45,878 bases of DNA from Dehalococcoidia bacterium (GCA_012959605.1 DUCU01000010.1:1-45878), one strand, 5' to 3'. Shown: positions 35,647 to 44,327, numbered from the stretch's first letter. Made by a program: numbers and translations. Notes: generated by a model from the letters alone, not told the origin.

Positions 35647-37551
35647 CTAATCATCGAGGGTCGTTATATCCCCAGGATCTAAGCCCAGTTCGTTGGCTTT
35701 TAGTAGACGACGCATGATTTTGCCGGATCGGGTTTTGGGCAGTACCGGCATGAACTCTATTTCTGCTGGGACGGCGATGGGGCCGAGCTCTTGCCGAACG
35801 TGCAGTTTCAAGGCCGCTACCATCTCCTCGGACGATTCATACCCCATGCGCAGGGTCACAAAGGCCTTGATGACCTCACCGCGCAGCTCGTCGGGTTTGC
35901 CGATGACCGCGGCTTCGGCGACTGCAGCATTGGAGACAAGTGCACTTTCAACTTCAGCAGAGCCAATTCTGTGTCCAGCCACGTTTAGAACATCGTCGGC
36001 CCGTCCCACCACCATGTAATAGCCCTCAGCGTCGCGCAGGGCAACGTCGCCCGTCAGGTAAACTCCGGGGATGGTGTTCCAGTCCTTCGCGTAGCGTTCT
36101 GGGTCGCCGTATACCGTCCGGTAGAAATGGGGAAATGGGTGTGTGATTACCAAGAACCCACCCTTGTCTGGCTCAGTGATGGACACGCCTTCACGGTCGA
36201 CGATATCCAGTGACGCTCCCGGCAGCGGACGGCCCACCCGGCCCGGCTTCACCGGCATGGTGGCAGATGTTCCCAGACAGGGGCCGCCAGTCTCGGTCTG
36301 CCACCAGTTGTCCACTATATGACCCCACTCGCCGTTGCCGCAGATGAACTCATAGGTCCACTTCAGGGCTTCTGGGTTGAGCGGTTCACCGGCGCAGGTC
36401 AGGAACCGCAGCGATTTCAGATTGTACTTCAGCGGGTATTCCTCTCCGTATCGCATGAGCATTCGGAGCAGTGTGGGGGCAGTGAAGATTACGTTCACAC
36501 CGTATTTTTCAATGGTGGAGTAGAAGACGCTCGGATCCGGATAGTCGATGGCTCCCTCTCGGAAGACCGTGGTGGCCCCAGAGACCAAGGGAGCATAAAC
36601 GATATAACTGTGGCCAACGACCCAGCCAATATCTGAGGTGCACCAGAAAACGTCGTCGTCTTTAACGTCCCAGAAGGTCTTGAAATGGTAGTAGGTGCCC
36701 ACCATGTAGCCGCCGTGGACGTGTTGCACACCCTTGGGAGTGCCAGTGGTGCCGCTAGTGTAGAGGATGTACAGCGGGTCCTCAGAGTCCATCTCTTCTG
36801 CGGGACAATCGATGCTGCTGTCAGCCATCAACTGTTCGAAATCGACATCTTTCCGGCTAGGGTTTTCCGGCGGACCCTTACGACTCCAGACAACAACCTT
36901 TTCCACCAGATCCATGTCCTTGACTGTCTCGTCGCAGATTCCTTTCAGGTCTACCTCTTTGCCGCGGCGGTAGCCAACGTCGGCGGTGATCACCACTTTG
37001 GCTTGGGCATCCTCTATGCGGCCTCGCAGTGATCCAACACTGAAGCCGGCGTAGACCACGCTGTGGACCGCGCCAATACGCGCGCAGGCCAGCATGGCGA
37101 TGGCGCCTTCAGGGGACAGGGGCATGTAGATGACCACGCGGTCGCCTTTCTTCACGGCCAGAGATTTCAGGCCGTTGGCGAACCGGTTGACTGATTGGGC
37201 CAAGCGCCCGTAGGTGTAGACCCTTTCCGACCCGTCTTCACCTAAGAATATGAAAGCTGCCTTATTGTGGTTGCCGTTGATCAGGTGCCGGTCTAGAGCG
37301 TTGACCGTTATGTTGCACTTGGCACCCAAGAACCATTTAAATGTCGGGTAATCCCATTCGAAGACTTTGTCCCAGGGTTTGGACCATTCCAACTCCATGG
37401 CCACGTCTTCCCAGAATGCCTCCGGCGAGTTCACTGACCTCAGGTAAGCAGCGTCATGGTCTTGGAGGCAAGCCTGCTGTACCAGAGATTGCGGCGGCAA
37501 AATTTGACTGCTCTCCTGAAGCAGATGTTCAATCTGTCCTTTCTGAACCAT
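35647..37551 (-). CDS. acs: Acetyl-CoA synthetase-type AMP-forming ligase
   Basis: A 634-residue ANL-superfamily ligase: [14 protein letters not shown] (P-loop), [10 protein letters not shown] (Trp pocket and adenine site), [25 protein letters not shown] (hinge) and the C-terminal [10 protein letters not shown] with catalytic Lys611. This is the acetyl/propionyl-CoA synthetase arrangement; length and WWQTE favour acetate or propionate. It activates the acid to acyl-CoA through an acyl-adenylate and so links the catabolic block to central carbon metabolism. Lys611 is the residue commonly acetylated in Acs regulation. Confidence 0.93.
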   Translation of the reverse strand: MVQKGQIEHLLQESSQILPPQSLVQQACLQDHDAAYLRSVNSPEAFWEDVAMELEWSKPWDKVFEWDYPTFKWFLGAKCNITVNALDRHLINGNHNKAAFIFLGEDGSERVYTYGRLAQSVNRFANGLKSLAVKKGDRVVIYMPLSPEGAIAMLACARIGAVHSVVYAGFSVGSLRGRIEDAQAKVVITADVGYRRGKEVDLKGICDETVKDMDLVEKVVVWSRKGPPENPSRKDVDFEQLMADSSIDCPAEEMDSEDPLYILYTSGTTGTPKGVQHVHGGYMVGTYYHFKTFWDVKDDDVFWCTSDIGWVVGHSYIVYAPLVSGATTVFREGAIDYPDPSVFYSTIEKYGVNVIFTAPTLLRMLMRYGEEYPLKYNLKSLRFLTCAGEPLNPEALKWTYEFICGNGEWGHIVDNWWQTETGGPCLGTSATMPVKPGRVGRPLPGASLDIVDREGVSITEPDKGGFLVITHPFPHFYRTVYGDPERYAKDWNTIPGVYLTGDVALRDAEGYYMVVGRADDVLNVAGHRIGSAEVESALVSNAAVAEAAVIGKPDELRGEVIKAFVTLRMGYESSEEMVAALKLHVRQELGPIAVPAEIEFMPVLPKTRSGKIMRRLLKANELGLDPGDITTLDD

Positions 37552-37624
37552 GGTTAGCTCCTCAGCTCACAGCCTTAAGCCGTCAGCTCTTTTGACGCGC
37601 TCTGGGCGCAGATTCCCTTACATG

Positions 37625-38674
37625 CTACTTGAACTTGGGCATCACTTCTTCGGCGAAGAGTTTTATAGAACGCATGACTTTTTCGTGCTCCAGGTTGCCG
37701 TAGGAGAAATGGGCGGTGTAGTACTCGACATTGTGATTGTCGCGCAGGTTTTTAATTGCTTCGACAACTTTATCGGGGGTGCCGACTTTTGCCGTGCTTT
37801 TCAACCGAGACTCAAAAGTCGGCGGTTCTTCAGGCCTGGTCTTAATCCAATTGTCTATGTCGGCATAAATCTCGCTGCCACCGGTTAGGGTGCGGCGGTA
37901 GCCGTTGAGGTCAGCCACCCAGTCCATTGCAGCGCGGGTGTCTTCTTCGGCCGTTTTCTGGTCTTCTCCCACGTAAGTCACCCGAAAGAACGGCATGTTG
38001 TCCCACTGGGGCTCTACACCCTTCTCCGCGCACCTGGCCGCATATAGCTCCCGTAGACCGAGTACATCTTCGTCTGGGGTATTCGCGCTGGTCAACATCG
38101 GCAGGCCACGGGACACTGCGTCCTCAATAGTGCCGGGGGTTCTGGACACGGCAAAGTACAGCGGCGGATGGGGCTTCTGGATGGGGTTGGGCGCAATAGT
38201 CAGGTCATCTACCTGATAGTGCTCGCCGTGGTAGGTGAACCCGGGCGTGCTCCACAGGCCCAGGATGATGTCGACTATCTCGTTGAAGCGCTGAGTTCTG
38301 GTTGCGTAATCGACTTTGAAGTTGGCGTATTCATAAACTACCTGGCCGCGGCCGATGCCAAAGTCCAGGCGACCGTTACTAAGCAGATCCAACATGGCCG
38401 TCTCTTCAGCCATGAAAACCGGGTCATGAAAGTTCAACACGCTCACGCCAGTCCCGATTCGTATCTTTTTGGTAACACCAGCCACGTAGGTGGCCAGCGG
38501 CAGGGCGGATGGCACGATGCCAAAGCGGGTGAAGTGGTGTTCTGCCAGCCAGACAGACTCGAATCCCAACTCCTCCGCGTACTGAATTTGTTCAATCATT
38601 TCATGGTAGAGCCGGCCCTGGTGGGATGGATCTTGCTGGGGCCAGGAAGGGAGTACAAACATGCCGAATTTCAT
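37625..38674 (-). CDS. Luciferase-like monooxygenase
   Basis: A 349-residue LLM-superfamily protein beginning MKFGMFVLPSWP: YAEELGFESVWLAEHHFTRF, IRIGTGVSVLNFHDPVFMAEE, GRLDFGIGRGQV, PIQKPHPPLYFAVSRTPGT. It is close to classical FMN-dependent LuxA-like alkane-type oxygenases. The ATG at 38674 is used; a TTG ten codons upstream is possible, and neither has a strong ribosome site. Its C-terminus is the clearest intact match for the remnant at 31648-31929. It lies upstream of acs on the same strand. Confidence 0.9.
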   Translation of the reverse strand: MKFGMFVLPSWPQQDPSHQGRLYHEMIEQIQYAEELGFESVWLAEHHFTRFGIVPSALPLATYVAGVTKKIRIGTGVSVLNFHDPVFMAEETAMLDLLSNGRLDFGIGRGQVVYEYANFKVDYATRTQRFNEIVDIILGLWSTPGFTYHGEHYQVDDLTIAPNPIQKPHPPLYFAVSRTPGTIEDAVSRGLPMLTSANTPDEDVLGLRELYAARCAEKGVEPQWDNMPFFRVTYVGEDQKTAEEDTRAAMDWVADLNGYRRTLTGGSEIYADIDNWIKTRPEEPPTFESRLKSTAKVGTPDKVVEAIKNLRDNHNVEYYTAHFSYGNLEHEKVMRSIKLFAEEVMPKFK

Positions 38675-38893
38675 GGATCGTGGAGGCTCCGATGCGGCGG
38701 ACAAAGAGGTCTGCCGGTATTGATTTTGAGTTGCCCTATTCTAACTGCCCCATAGTATCGCGGCAAGGCAGGTAAGGTGGGCTGTTGAGGCCCATCTAAC
38801 CCGATTGGATTGACCACCCACAATACATAATCTACAATTTGGGCCTCTGCTGATTGGTGCATTAAATGCCTACGAAAAGGAACCAAATTCTGC

Positions 38894-38923
38894 GGTCGGA
38901 ATAGTCCGACCCAAGGAGTCGGA
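38894..38923 (+). promoter_or_regulatory. Hairpin in the rhodanese 5' region with a competing repeat
   Basis: GGTCGGA (38894-38900) pairs with TCCGACC (38905-38911) around a 4-base loop. A second GTCGGA (38918-38923) overlaps the AAGGAG ribosome-site area (38913-38918) before the ATG at 38930 and could pair with the same TCCGAC. It is a candidate translational switch. Confidence 0.4.
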
Positions 38924-38929
38924 AGATCT

Positions 38930-39751
38930 ATGGCAACTGAGCAATACACACGCAACGAATTACTGGTGGACGCCGCCTGGGTCGACGCCCACAAAGGCGA
39001 CTCCAACGTGGTGATCGTCGACTGCGAAGTTGAGGCCGCCTTCGCTCGCGGTCACATTCCAGGTGCAGTCTTGGTGCCCGATAACTACGAGAAGAACCCG
39101 GACACCGGTCGACTACACCTGATGAACCCGGAGCAGTTCAAGGCAATGTGCGAGGGCTTAGGCATTGGCGATGATTCTCTGGTCATTACCTATGACCATT
39201 CCCGGAGCCTGACCGCCGCCCGACTATGGTGGGCGCTGAACACTTACGGCCACTCCAACACCAAGATTCTGAACGGTGGCTGGCGGGCCTGGGTCGCCAA
39301 TGGCGGGGCCGTGGACTTTGGCCGGGCACCCAAGCGCAACGTAACCTTCACCCCCAAACACGATGACTCCAAGCTGGCGACGGTCGAAGACCTTAAGCGG
39401 GCTTGCCAGGTTGGCGACTCGGTCATTTGGGACGTCCGCAGCGACGGCGAGTGGGACGGCAGCAACAGCCGGGGCAACAAGCGCGCCGGCCACGTTCCCG
39501 GAGCTGTGCATCTGGAATGGTTCAATCTACTGGACTCAGAGACCAACGAGTTCAAACCAGAAGCAGCAATCAAACGCATACTGACAGAGCACGGTATCAC
39601 TCCGGACAAAAATGTTTACACTTATTGACAGGGCGGAATCAGAGCGGCGAACAGTTTGTTCGTCATGCAATTGGTCGGATACAACAACACCAAGAATTAC
39701 GATGGGTCGATGGGAGAATGGGCCAACCTCGAGGACACACCCTTAGAGTGA
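38930..39751 (+). CDS. Selenocysteine-containing rhodanese (thiosulfate sulfurtransferase-like)
   Basis: A tandem-domain rhodanese of 273 residues if the in-frame TGA at 39626-39628 is read as selenocysteine (Sec233). The inactive N-terminal rhodanese domain spans about residues 12-115 (FARGHIPGA, LNGGWRAW); the catalytic domain begins near 150 (VIWDVRSDGEWDG, GHVPGAVHLEW). Up to the TGA the protein stops at KNVYTY. Beyond it, reading continues in frame as QGGIRAANSLFVMQLVGYNN and on to YDGSMGEW, a complete rhodanese ending with TGA at 39749-39751. The TGA falls exactly at the catalytic Cys of the CxGGxR loop. SelB is encoded in this window. Alternative: a nonsense mutation. The enzyme would transfer sulfane sulfur to thiols or cyanide. 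Confidence 0.88.
39646..39664 (+). promoter_or_regulatory. Candidate bacterial SECIS hairpin
   Basis: GGCGAAC (39646-39652) pairs with GTTCGTC (39658-39664), seven base pairs including one G-U, with a five-base AGUUU apical loop. The loop begins 24 bases after the UGA and has G at its second position, which fits bacterial SECIS rules (loop 16-37 bases downstream, G in the first two loop bases). The hairpin lies within the coding sequence, as bacterial SECIS elements do. Confidence 0.7.
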
Positions 39752-39785
39752 GAAAGGCATCCAATCGGCGTCGGCAAAAAATTAA

Positions 39786-40208
39786 CTAGAAAAAGAAATC
39801 GGTAGTTGAACCAGACTTGGAAGAGACAAGCAAGATGGTCTGGGCCGGCTCGATGGCGTCGGTCACGGACTGGACCCAGCCTGGAACGGTGGAGTCGAGG
39901 ACTATCAGTTCAGGATAACCGGAGGCGCTGCCAAAGGTCTGGCGCAGTACCTCAGGTCCCAAGTTGCTGCCGCCCATACCCATCAGGACAAAGTGTTTGA
40001 AGCCGACGTCGCGAACTTCTGCGGCAAAACTGGCTAGATCTGACGCCTGCTGCCGCATGAAATCTGTGACAGTCAGCCAACCCAGCCGGTCAGCAATCTC
40101 TGTGGGGTCGGGCTTCCAAACGGTATGATCGCCGCTCCAGGTCCGAGAGACGACTTGGTTCTGCTCGAGATAAGCCAAGGCCGACGCGATTTCTGAGTTA
40201 TGCGACAT
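39786..40208 (-). pseudogene. pgi: Truncated N-terminal fragment of glucose-6-phosphate isomerase
   Basis: A 140-codon minus-strand ORF with a perfect AGGAGGAG site before the ATG at 40208 but only the first part of a Pgi/SIS protein. FVLMGMGGSNLGPEVLRQTF and LLVSSKSGSTTD are the sugar-phosphate loops of phosphoglucose isomerase, normally around 450-550 residues. The frame ends abruptly in FFF and TAG directly after SGSTTD, where the enzyme should continue. The rest is absent, and the end abuts the rhodanese gene. A shadow ORF from 40250 uses no site. The enzyme cannot be functional as encoded. Confidence 0.8.
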
Positions 40209-40284
40209 GCAACTCCTCCTGCGTGGGGATTGGTTAGCCCGGAAGCGCATTTCTTTTGATGCCTGCTACCTCGCCCCGTTCTGG

Positions 40285-40448
40285 TCAGAAAAGGGAGTTG
40301 AGCGGCCCCGCAATAAACCGCCAGACAAACTCCCACTTGCCAACGGGGAAGGCGTCCGGCTCTGTGAAAAACCACATCAGGGTGAAGAAAAGCCAAATAC
40401 CAGACCCAGGAAAGCCCACCACGACTTTTTATTATTCCAGAACTGCAT
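40285..40448 (-). pseudogene. Possible frame-broken small membrane protein
   Basis: Within the 246-base gap, a minus-strand frame starts at ATG 40448 (MQFWNNKKSWWAFLG) and a second frame continues as GSGIWLFFTLMWFFTEPDAF and GKWEFVWRFIAGPLN, stopping at TGA 40285-40287. The two parts join into a plausible 54-residue one-helix membrane protein if a single frameshift near 40405 is allowed. The reading is speculative. No ribosome site precedes the ATG. Confidence 0.25.
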
Positions 40449-40454
40449 CTGAGA

Positions 40455-41591
40455 TCAGTCTTTGAGAATCTGTCGGGCGATGGTCTCCCGTTGTATCTCT
40501 GATGTGCCTTCATAGATGGTCAGAGCGCGGACCTCACGGTACAGGCGTTCCACGCGGTTGCCCCGTTCCAGCCCAGCACCACCGTGTATCTGCACGGCCT
40601 CGTGGATGATGCGAGTGGCTGCCTCAGTGCCAAACAACTTGGCAAACGACGCTTCCTTGATGACCGACTCTTGGCCCGAGTCCTTCAGCCAAGCTGCCCG
40701 TTGGGCCAGCAGACGCGCCGCATCCAGCGACACTGCCATGTCGGCCAACTTGAACTGGGTAGCTTGAAAATCGGAGAGGTTCTGACCAAACATCTGGCGG
40801 TTCTTGGCGTATTCGATGGACGCTTCGTAAGCCGCTTGGGCCATCCCGATGGCCGCCGCCGCGACGGTGGTGCGAAAGGTATCTAGGGTGCCCATGGCCA
40901 GTCGCAGACCACGCCCCCGCTCTCCGAGCAGGTTTGCTTGGGGAACATGGCAGTCAACCCACTTGGGCTCTCCGGTTGGATGGGCCGCCATCAGGTCCAT
41001 ACGCTTGGAATCGTCAAAGCCTGGAGTGCCCGCCTCAACCACAAACACGGAGATACCCCGGCTGCCCTGTCCGGGCTCAGTCTGGGCAAATACTGTGTAG
41101 GTGCTGGCATCGCCGGCTTGGCTGATGAACTTTTTCTGACCGTTCAAGACCCAATCGTCGCCGTCCAATTTGGCCTCGGTCTTCATACTGATGACATCGG
41201 AGCCGGCGTGGGGTTCGGTCAGAGCAAAGGCGGCGATGCTCTCGCCTCTGGCAATGGGTGGCAGGTATTTGGCCTTCTGTTCGTCGGTGCCGCCCAGGGT
41301 TATAGGGTAGCTGCCCAGACCCTGCATGATAAAGTTAGTGTCCGCCTGGCAGGACACCCTGGCCAGTTCTTCGCGGATGATGCAAAGATCCATGACCCGC
41401 ACACCAACTCCGCCGTACTCCTCGGGCACGCAGTATTTGAGCAGGCCCTCGTTGGCTAAGATGGCCATCAGCCCGGCATGGACTGTCGGCGATTCATCTG
41501 CTTCTTCAGCAATGGGGGCAATCTTCTCTTCAGCAATCTGCCGCACCCATTGCTGCAGCGCAACCTGTTTCGGCGTAAATGCGAAGTCCAT
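40455..41591 (-). CDS. Acyl-CoA dehydrogenase
   Basis: A 378-residue flavoenzyme with the acyl-CoA dehydrogenase layout: FALTEPHAGSDV (first signature), a beta-barrel middle domain, then C-terminal QIHGGAGLERGNRVERLYR and LTIYEGTSEIQR, whose Glu is the catalytic base position in short- and medium-chain enzymes. It oxidises an acyl-CoA to the 2-enoyl-CoA and passes electrons to ETF. The ATG at 41591 has GGAG 6 bases upstream; the TTG/GTG region at 41612 is the longer option. It is separated from the SDR by about 237 bases. Confidence 0.92.
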   Translation of the reverse strand: MDFAFTPKQVALQQWVRQIAEEKIAPIAEEADESPTVHAGLMAILANEGLLKYCVPEEYGGVGVRVMDLCIIREELARVSCQADTNFIMQGLGSYPITLGGTDEQKAKYLPPIARGESIAAFALTEPHAGSDVISMKTEAKLDGDDWVLNGQKKFISQAGDASTYTVFAQTEPGQGSRGISVFVVEAGTPGFDDSKRMDLMAAHPTGEPKWVDCHVPQANLLGERGRGLRLAMGTLDTFRTTVAAAAIGMAQAAYEASIEYAKNRQMFGQNLSDFQATQFKLADMAVSLDAARLLAQRAAWLKDSGQESVIKEASFAKLFGTEAATRIIHEAVQIHGGAGLERGNRVERLYREVRALTIYEGTSEIQRETIARQILKD

Positions 41592-41645
41592 GTTTTCTCC
41601 AGTCTCTATCACGTTTGGGCGATAATAGCAGGTTTAAGCCAAGCG

Positions 41646-41702
41646 TCAAAGAACCATACGGGGGGTCGGGTCGGTCTCGGTGGAATAATAGAATTTCAGC
41701 AT
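41646..41702 (-). pseudogene. Stub resembling the N-terminus of a glutathione-S-transferase-like gene
   Basis: An 18-codon ORF begins with GAGGAGCCTAGGACA before ATG 41702 and reads MLKFYYSTETDPTPRMVL, then TGA. The opening LKFYYS...R.VL is typical of thioredoxin-fold GST N-termini, but nothing follows. It may be a truncated relic between the SDR and the acyl-CoA dehydrogenase. The evidence is short and weak. Confidence 0.25.
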
Positions 41703-41828
41703 TGTCCTAGGCTCCTCAGCTTGGGGTCACCGCACATCATTCCCTACCTCTCCTCCCTCACTTTATGTCGCACCAGACGCAAGAGCTAGCCAAACGTCGG
41801 CCCACAGGTCGTTATCAATGATTGGTTG

Positions 41829-42614
41829 CTACAGGTCCAGCCTCCGGACCAATTCTTCTGCGGTGACCAAAGCCCCGGTCAGGCCCTTGGCGTCCTGGTC
41901 AGCCAGGTATTTGGCGGCCTTAACCATGTCGTTCGGGGTCGCCCAGGTGGAGACGTCGGCGTCCGGACGCTGGGCCAAAAAGCCCTCGGTGATCACCGGA
42001 CGCAGTGGTCGCAGCACGTTGACGGCAATGTTGTGCGGGCCTAGCTCCATGGCCAGCCCCCAACTGAGGCGCTCCAGACCGACCTTGGCCGCGCCGTAGT
42101 TCTGCCCGATCAGCGCAATTTCTTCGCTATCGGCCGAGAGTGTCGAAGAAAATATGTTGTTGGCAGCATGGGACGATATGTTGATGATGCTACCTCCACC
42201 TTGCTCGACCATTATTGGCACCACTGCTTTGCAGGCAATGAATGGCGCGCGCAGGTCAATGGACATGACCAAATCCCACTCTTTGACGCTCATTTCCAAG
42301 AAAGGCGTGTAACTGCCGATAGCAGCATTGTTGATCAGGATATCCACTCCCCCATACTCGTCTAACGTGCGGTCCACCAGATGGCGAATGCTGTCCTCTT
42401 CTCGCACGTTGGTTGCCACCGCCAACGCTTTGCCGCCGGCGTCTTCAATCTCGCCCACGGTGGAGTGGATGGTGCCGGGCAACATGGGCCTCGACTCCTC
42501 GGAACGGGCGGCCACGACGACCATCGCCCCTTCTGCAGCCAAACCCATGGCCATGGCTTTGCCGATGCCGCGGCTGGCGCCGGTTACTATTGCGATCTTG
42601 CCTTCTAGGTTCAT
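41829..42614 (-). CDS. Short-chain dehydrogenase/reductase (SDR)
   Basis: A 261-residue classical SDR: TGASRGIG (residues 11-18), DILINNAAIG, catalytic Ser in INISSHAAN and YGAAK supplying Tyr and Lys. An insertion between the Ser and Tyr (FSSTLSADSEEIALIGQN) is longer than usual. It would oxidise or reduce an alcohol/ketone with NAD(P). The ATG at 42614 is used; the N-terminal extension from 42674 is basic and unlike SDRs. Confidence 0.9.
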   Translation of the reverse strand: MNLEGKIAIVTGASRGIGKAMAMGLAAEGAMVVVAARSEESRPMLPGTIHSTVGEIEDAGGKALAVATNVREEDSIRHLVDRTLDEYGGVDILINNAAIGSYTPFLEMSVKEWDLVMSIDLRAPFIACKAVVPIMVEQGGGSIINISSHAANNIFSSTLSADSEEIALIGQNYGAAKVGLERLSWGLAMELGPHNIAVNVLRPLRPVITEGFLAQRPDADVSTWATPNDMVKAAKYLADQDAKGLTGALVTAEELVRRLDL

Positions 42615-42796
42615 TGGAACGTCTCTCCGTACAATCCACGCCGTTATTACCCGGACGACGCAACTAGCTAGCAATTTACGGCCCTAAGGTTTGTTGGTCA
42701 AGTTGTGGCTTTATCGGGGCAATGATTCTAACGCTAGCCGCACGAGAATATGTCAGTTTTTACTCACGGTTCTTCCTAACTAGTAGCTCAACAGCG

Positions 42797-42826
42797 TTGA
42801 CACTCTCAAAAAGCTCCAACTAGACT
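42797..42826 (+). promoter_or_regulatory. Sigma-70-type promoter for the small membrane protein gene
   Basis: TTGACA (42797-42802), an 18-base spacer and TAGACT (42821-42826) lie about 80 bases before the ATG at 42909. The -10 hexamer is the same as in the sulfite reductase promoter. Confidence 0.65.
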
Positions 42827-42908
42827 AATAGATATTCTTTTAACTTCTATAACTTTCCATAAAGAATACGAATTCCATCCAAATCTGAGGAGCTATAGGG
42901 GTTTAGCA

Positions 42909-43106
42909 ATGGATCAGTGGAGAATCTGGCTGGGCAGGTTGGGCGCGTTAGGGGCGCTGATTTGCGGAATTATCGGTCTGATTGTGGGCATTGATGGTGA
43001 CACCTGGAAACTCGGGGTTTCCGGTTGGTTCACCGGTGGCACTGTCGCCGGTCTGGTCGCGGTGCTCATGTATCTAGACGACGCTGCTGCCGCCCGCAGC
43101 AAGTAA
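42909..43106 (+). CDS. Small two-helix membrane protein (65 aa)
   Basis: A 65-residue protein with two hydrophobic helices (about 8-27 and 38-57) separated by a short loop with GIDGDTWK, and a charged C-terminus. AGGGG lies 7 bases before the ATG and a promoter lies upstream, so it is probably a real gene. I do not recognise a family. Confidence 0.65.
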   Translation: MDQWRIWLGRLGALGALICGIIGLIVGIDGDTWKLGVSGWFTGGTVAGLVAVLMYLDDAAAARSK

Positions 43107-43313
43107 TTCCTAGCATCTGGCCAAGCCGCTCCGCCGGAGGAAACCAGTTCCTCTGGTCTTTTCACCATGCCCAAAATTCCATCCGTCTGGGCATCATTTA
43201 TAGTCTGTCATCTTGACAAATAATCCCCCAAAGCCAATCATCTTGGTACCTGCGTGACATGTTGCAGGTATCGGAAGTCACATTGCGTGGCCGATATTAT
43301 TTAGGAGCTAACG

Positions 43314-44249
43314 ATGACGACATTGGTTTTGGGCGGCACCGGGTTTATTGGAAAGAGGGCAATTCCCAGGCTGGTCCAGCGTGGCGAGAAAGTAGTCGTG
43401 ATGGACATCAACCCCGGAGCGGCGGACTTCAGTGAGTTTGGTGATCAAGTGGAGGTTATGCGCGGGGACATCATGCAATTCCAAGATGTGGTCACCGCGA
43501 TCCTGCACGCCAAGCCGGACCGAATCATGAACTTGGCCTACCTGCTGGGCAGCGGCGATGACACCCCGCATTTCACCATGAAGCTAAACATCTTGGGCAT
43601 GGATAACAGTTTTGAAGCGGCCCGTATCTGCGGCGTGAACAGGGTTACTTACGCCAGTTCCATTGCCGTTAGCGGCCCGCAGTCCAACTTCGGGGATGTA
43701 GCTATTGACGAAGATGCACCAATGCATGGCAGCAACCAATACGCCATGCACAAGCGGTTCAACGAGTTCCAGGCCCAGCAATTCAACCACGTCTACGGGA
43801 TGTCCATTACCGGCATTCGCCCTGCCAACGTGACTGGACCCGACAAAGTTCGCGGCTCGACAGACCACGTGCAGGTTGTGACCCTGCCGGCGTCAGGCCA
43901 GGTTGCGAACTTCCCAAAAGCTGGGTTGATGCGCTGTCCGGTACACGTGGATGACATTGCCGAGGCGTTTGTCCGGGTGACCATGGTCGACAAGAGCTCC
44001 TACCCGATTTATAACTCGGGCGGCTACCCCATCAGCTTGGGTGACCTGGCGTCAATCGTGAAAAAATACCTACCCGAAGCAGAAATAAACTTCGCCAGCC
44101 CAGACGGCAAGGACGAGTCAGGCAACTACCTGGTGAACAATGACCGTCTACTGGGCGAGTTCGAGCTTGAATATCCGCCCATCGAGCAGCGAGTGCTACA
44201 GATCATCAACGACGTCCGCCGCGACGAAGGGCTACCGCTCGTAGGCTAA
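43314..44249 (+). CDS. NAD-dependent epimerase/dehydratase family protein
   Basis: A 311-residue extended SDR with GGTGFIG (residues 7-13), DINPG after the second strand, catalytic Ser115/116 (TYASSIAVSG) and YAMHK (Tyr143, Lys147). It is of the nucleotide-sugar epimerase / UDP-sugar type, though the substrate is not identifiable. AGGAG lies before the ATG. It ends at a strong bidirectional terminator at 44281-44311. Confidence 0.9.
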   Translation: MTTLVLGGTGFIGKRAIPRLVQRGEKVVVMDINPGAADFSEFGDQVEVMRGDIMQFQDVVTAILHAKPDRIMNLAYLLGSGDDTPHFTMKLNILGMDNSFEAARICGVNRVTYASSIAVSGPQSNFGDVAIDEDAPMHGSNQYAMHKRFNEFQAQQFNHVYGMSITGIRPANVTGPDKVRGSTDHVQVVTLPASGQVANFPKAGLMRCPVHVDDIAEAFVRVTMVDKSSYPIYNSGGYPISLGDLASIVKKYLPEAEINFASPDGKDESGNYLVNNDRLLGEFELEYPPIEQRVLQIINDVRRDEGLPLVG

Positions 44250-44280
44250 CGGCGGTCAGCAGTCAGTTATTAGGGAAACG

Positions 44281-44311
44281 AAAAAGAGTCCTTCCGGAGA
44301 AGGACTCTTTT
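44281..44311. terminator. Bidirectional intrinsic terminator
   Basis: AAAAGAGTCCTTC pairs with GAAGGACTCTTTT (13 bp) around a CGGA loop, with A and T runs on both sides, between the epimerase and the oppositely read gene at 44328. Confidence 0.9.
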
Positions 44312-44327
44312 AATGCTGAAAGCTAGA

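Noticed and set aside
39626-39628. Premature stop or frameshift as explanation for the short rhodanese
   Set aside because: The frame continues unchanged after the TGA with full family similarity, so no frameshift is needed, and the codon hit is the catalytic Cys in a SelB-encoding genome.
40073-40513. Minus-strand ORF of 146 codons spanning the pgi fragment and the acyl-CoA dehydrogenase end
   Set aside because: It runs out of frame through both recognised coding regions; its middle part only echoes the frame-broken small membrane protein.
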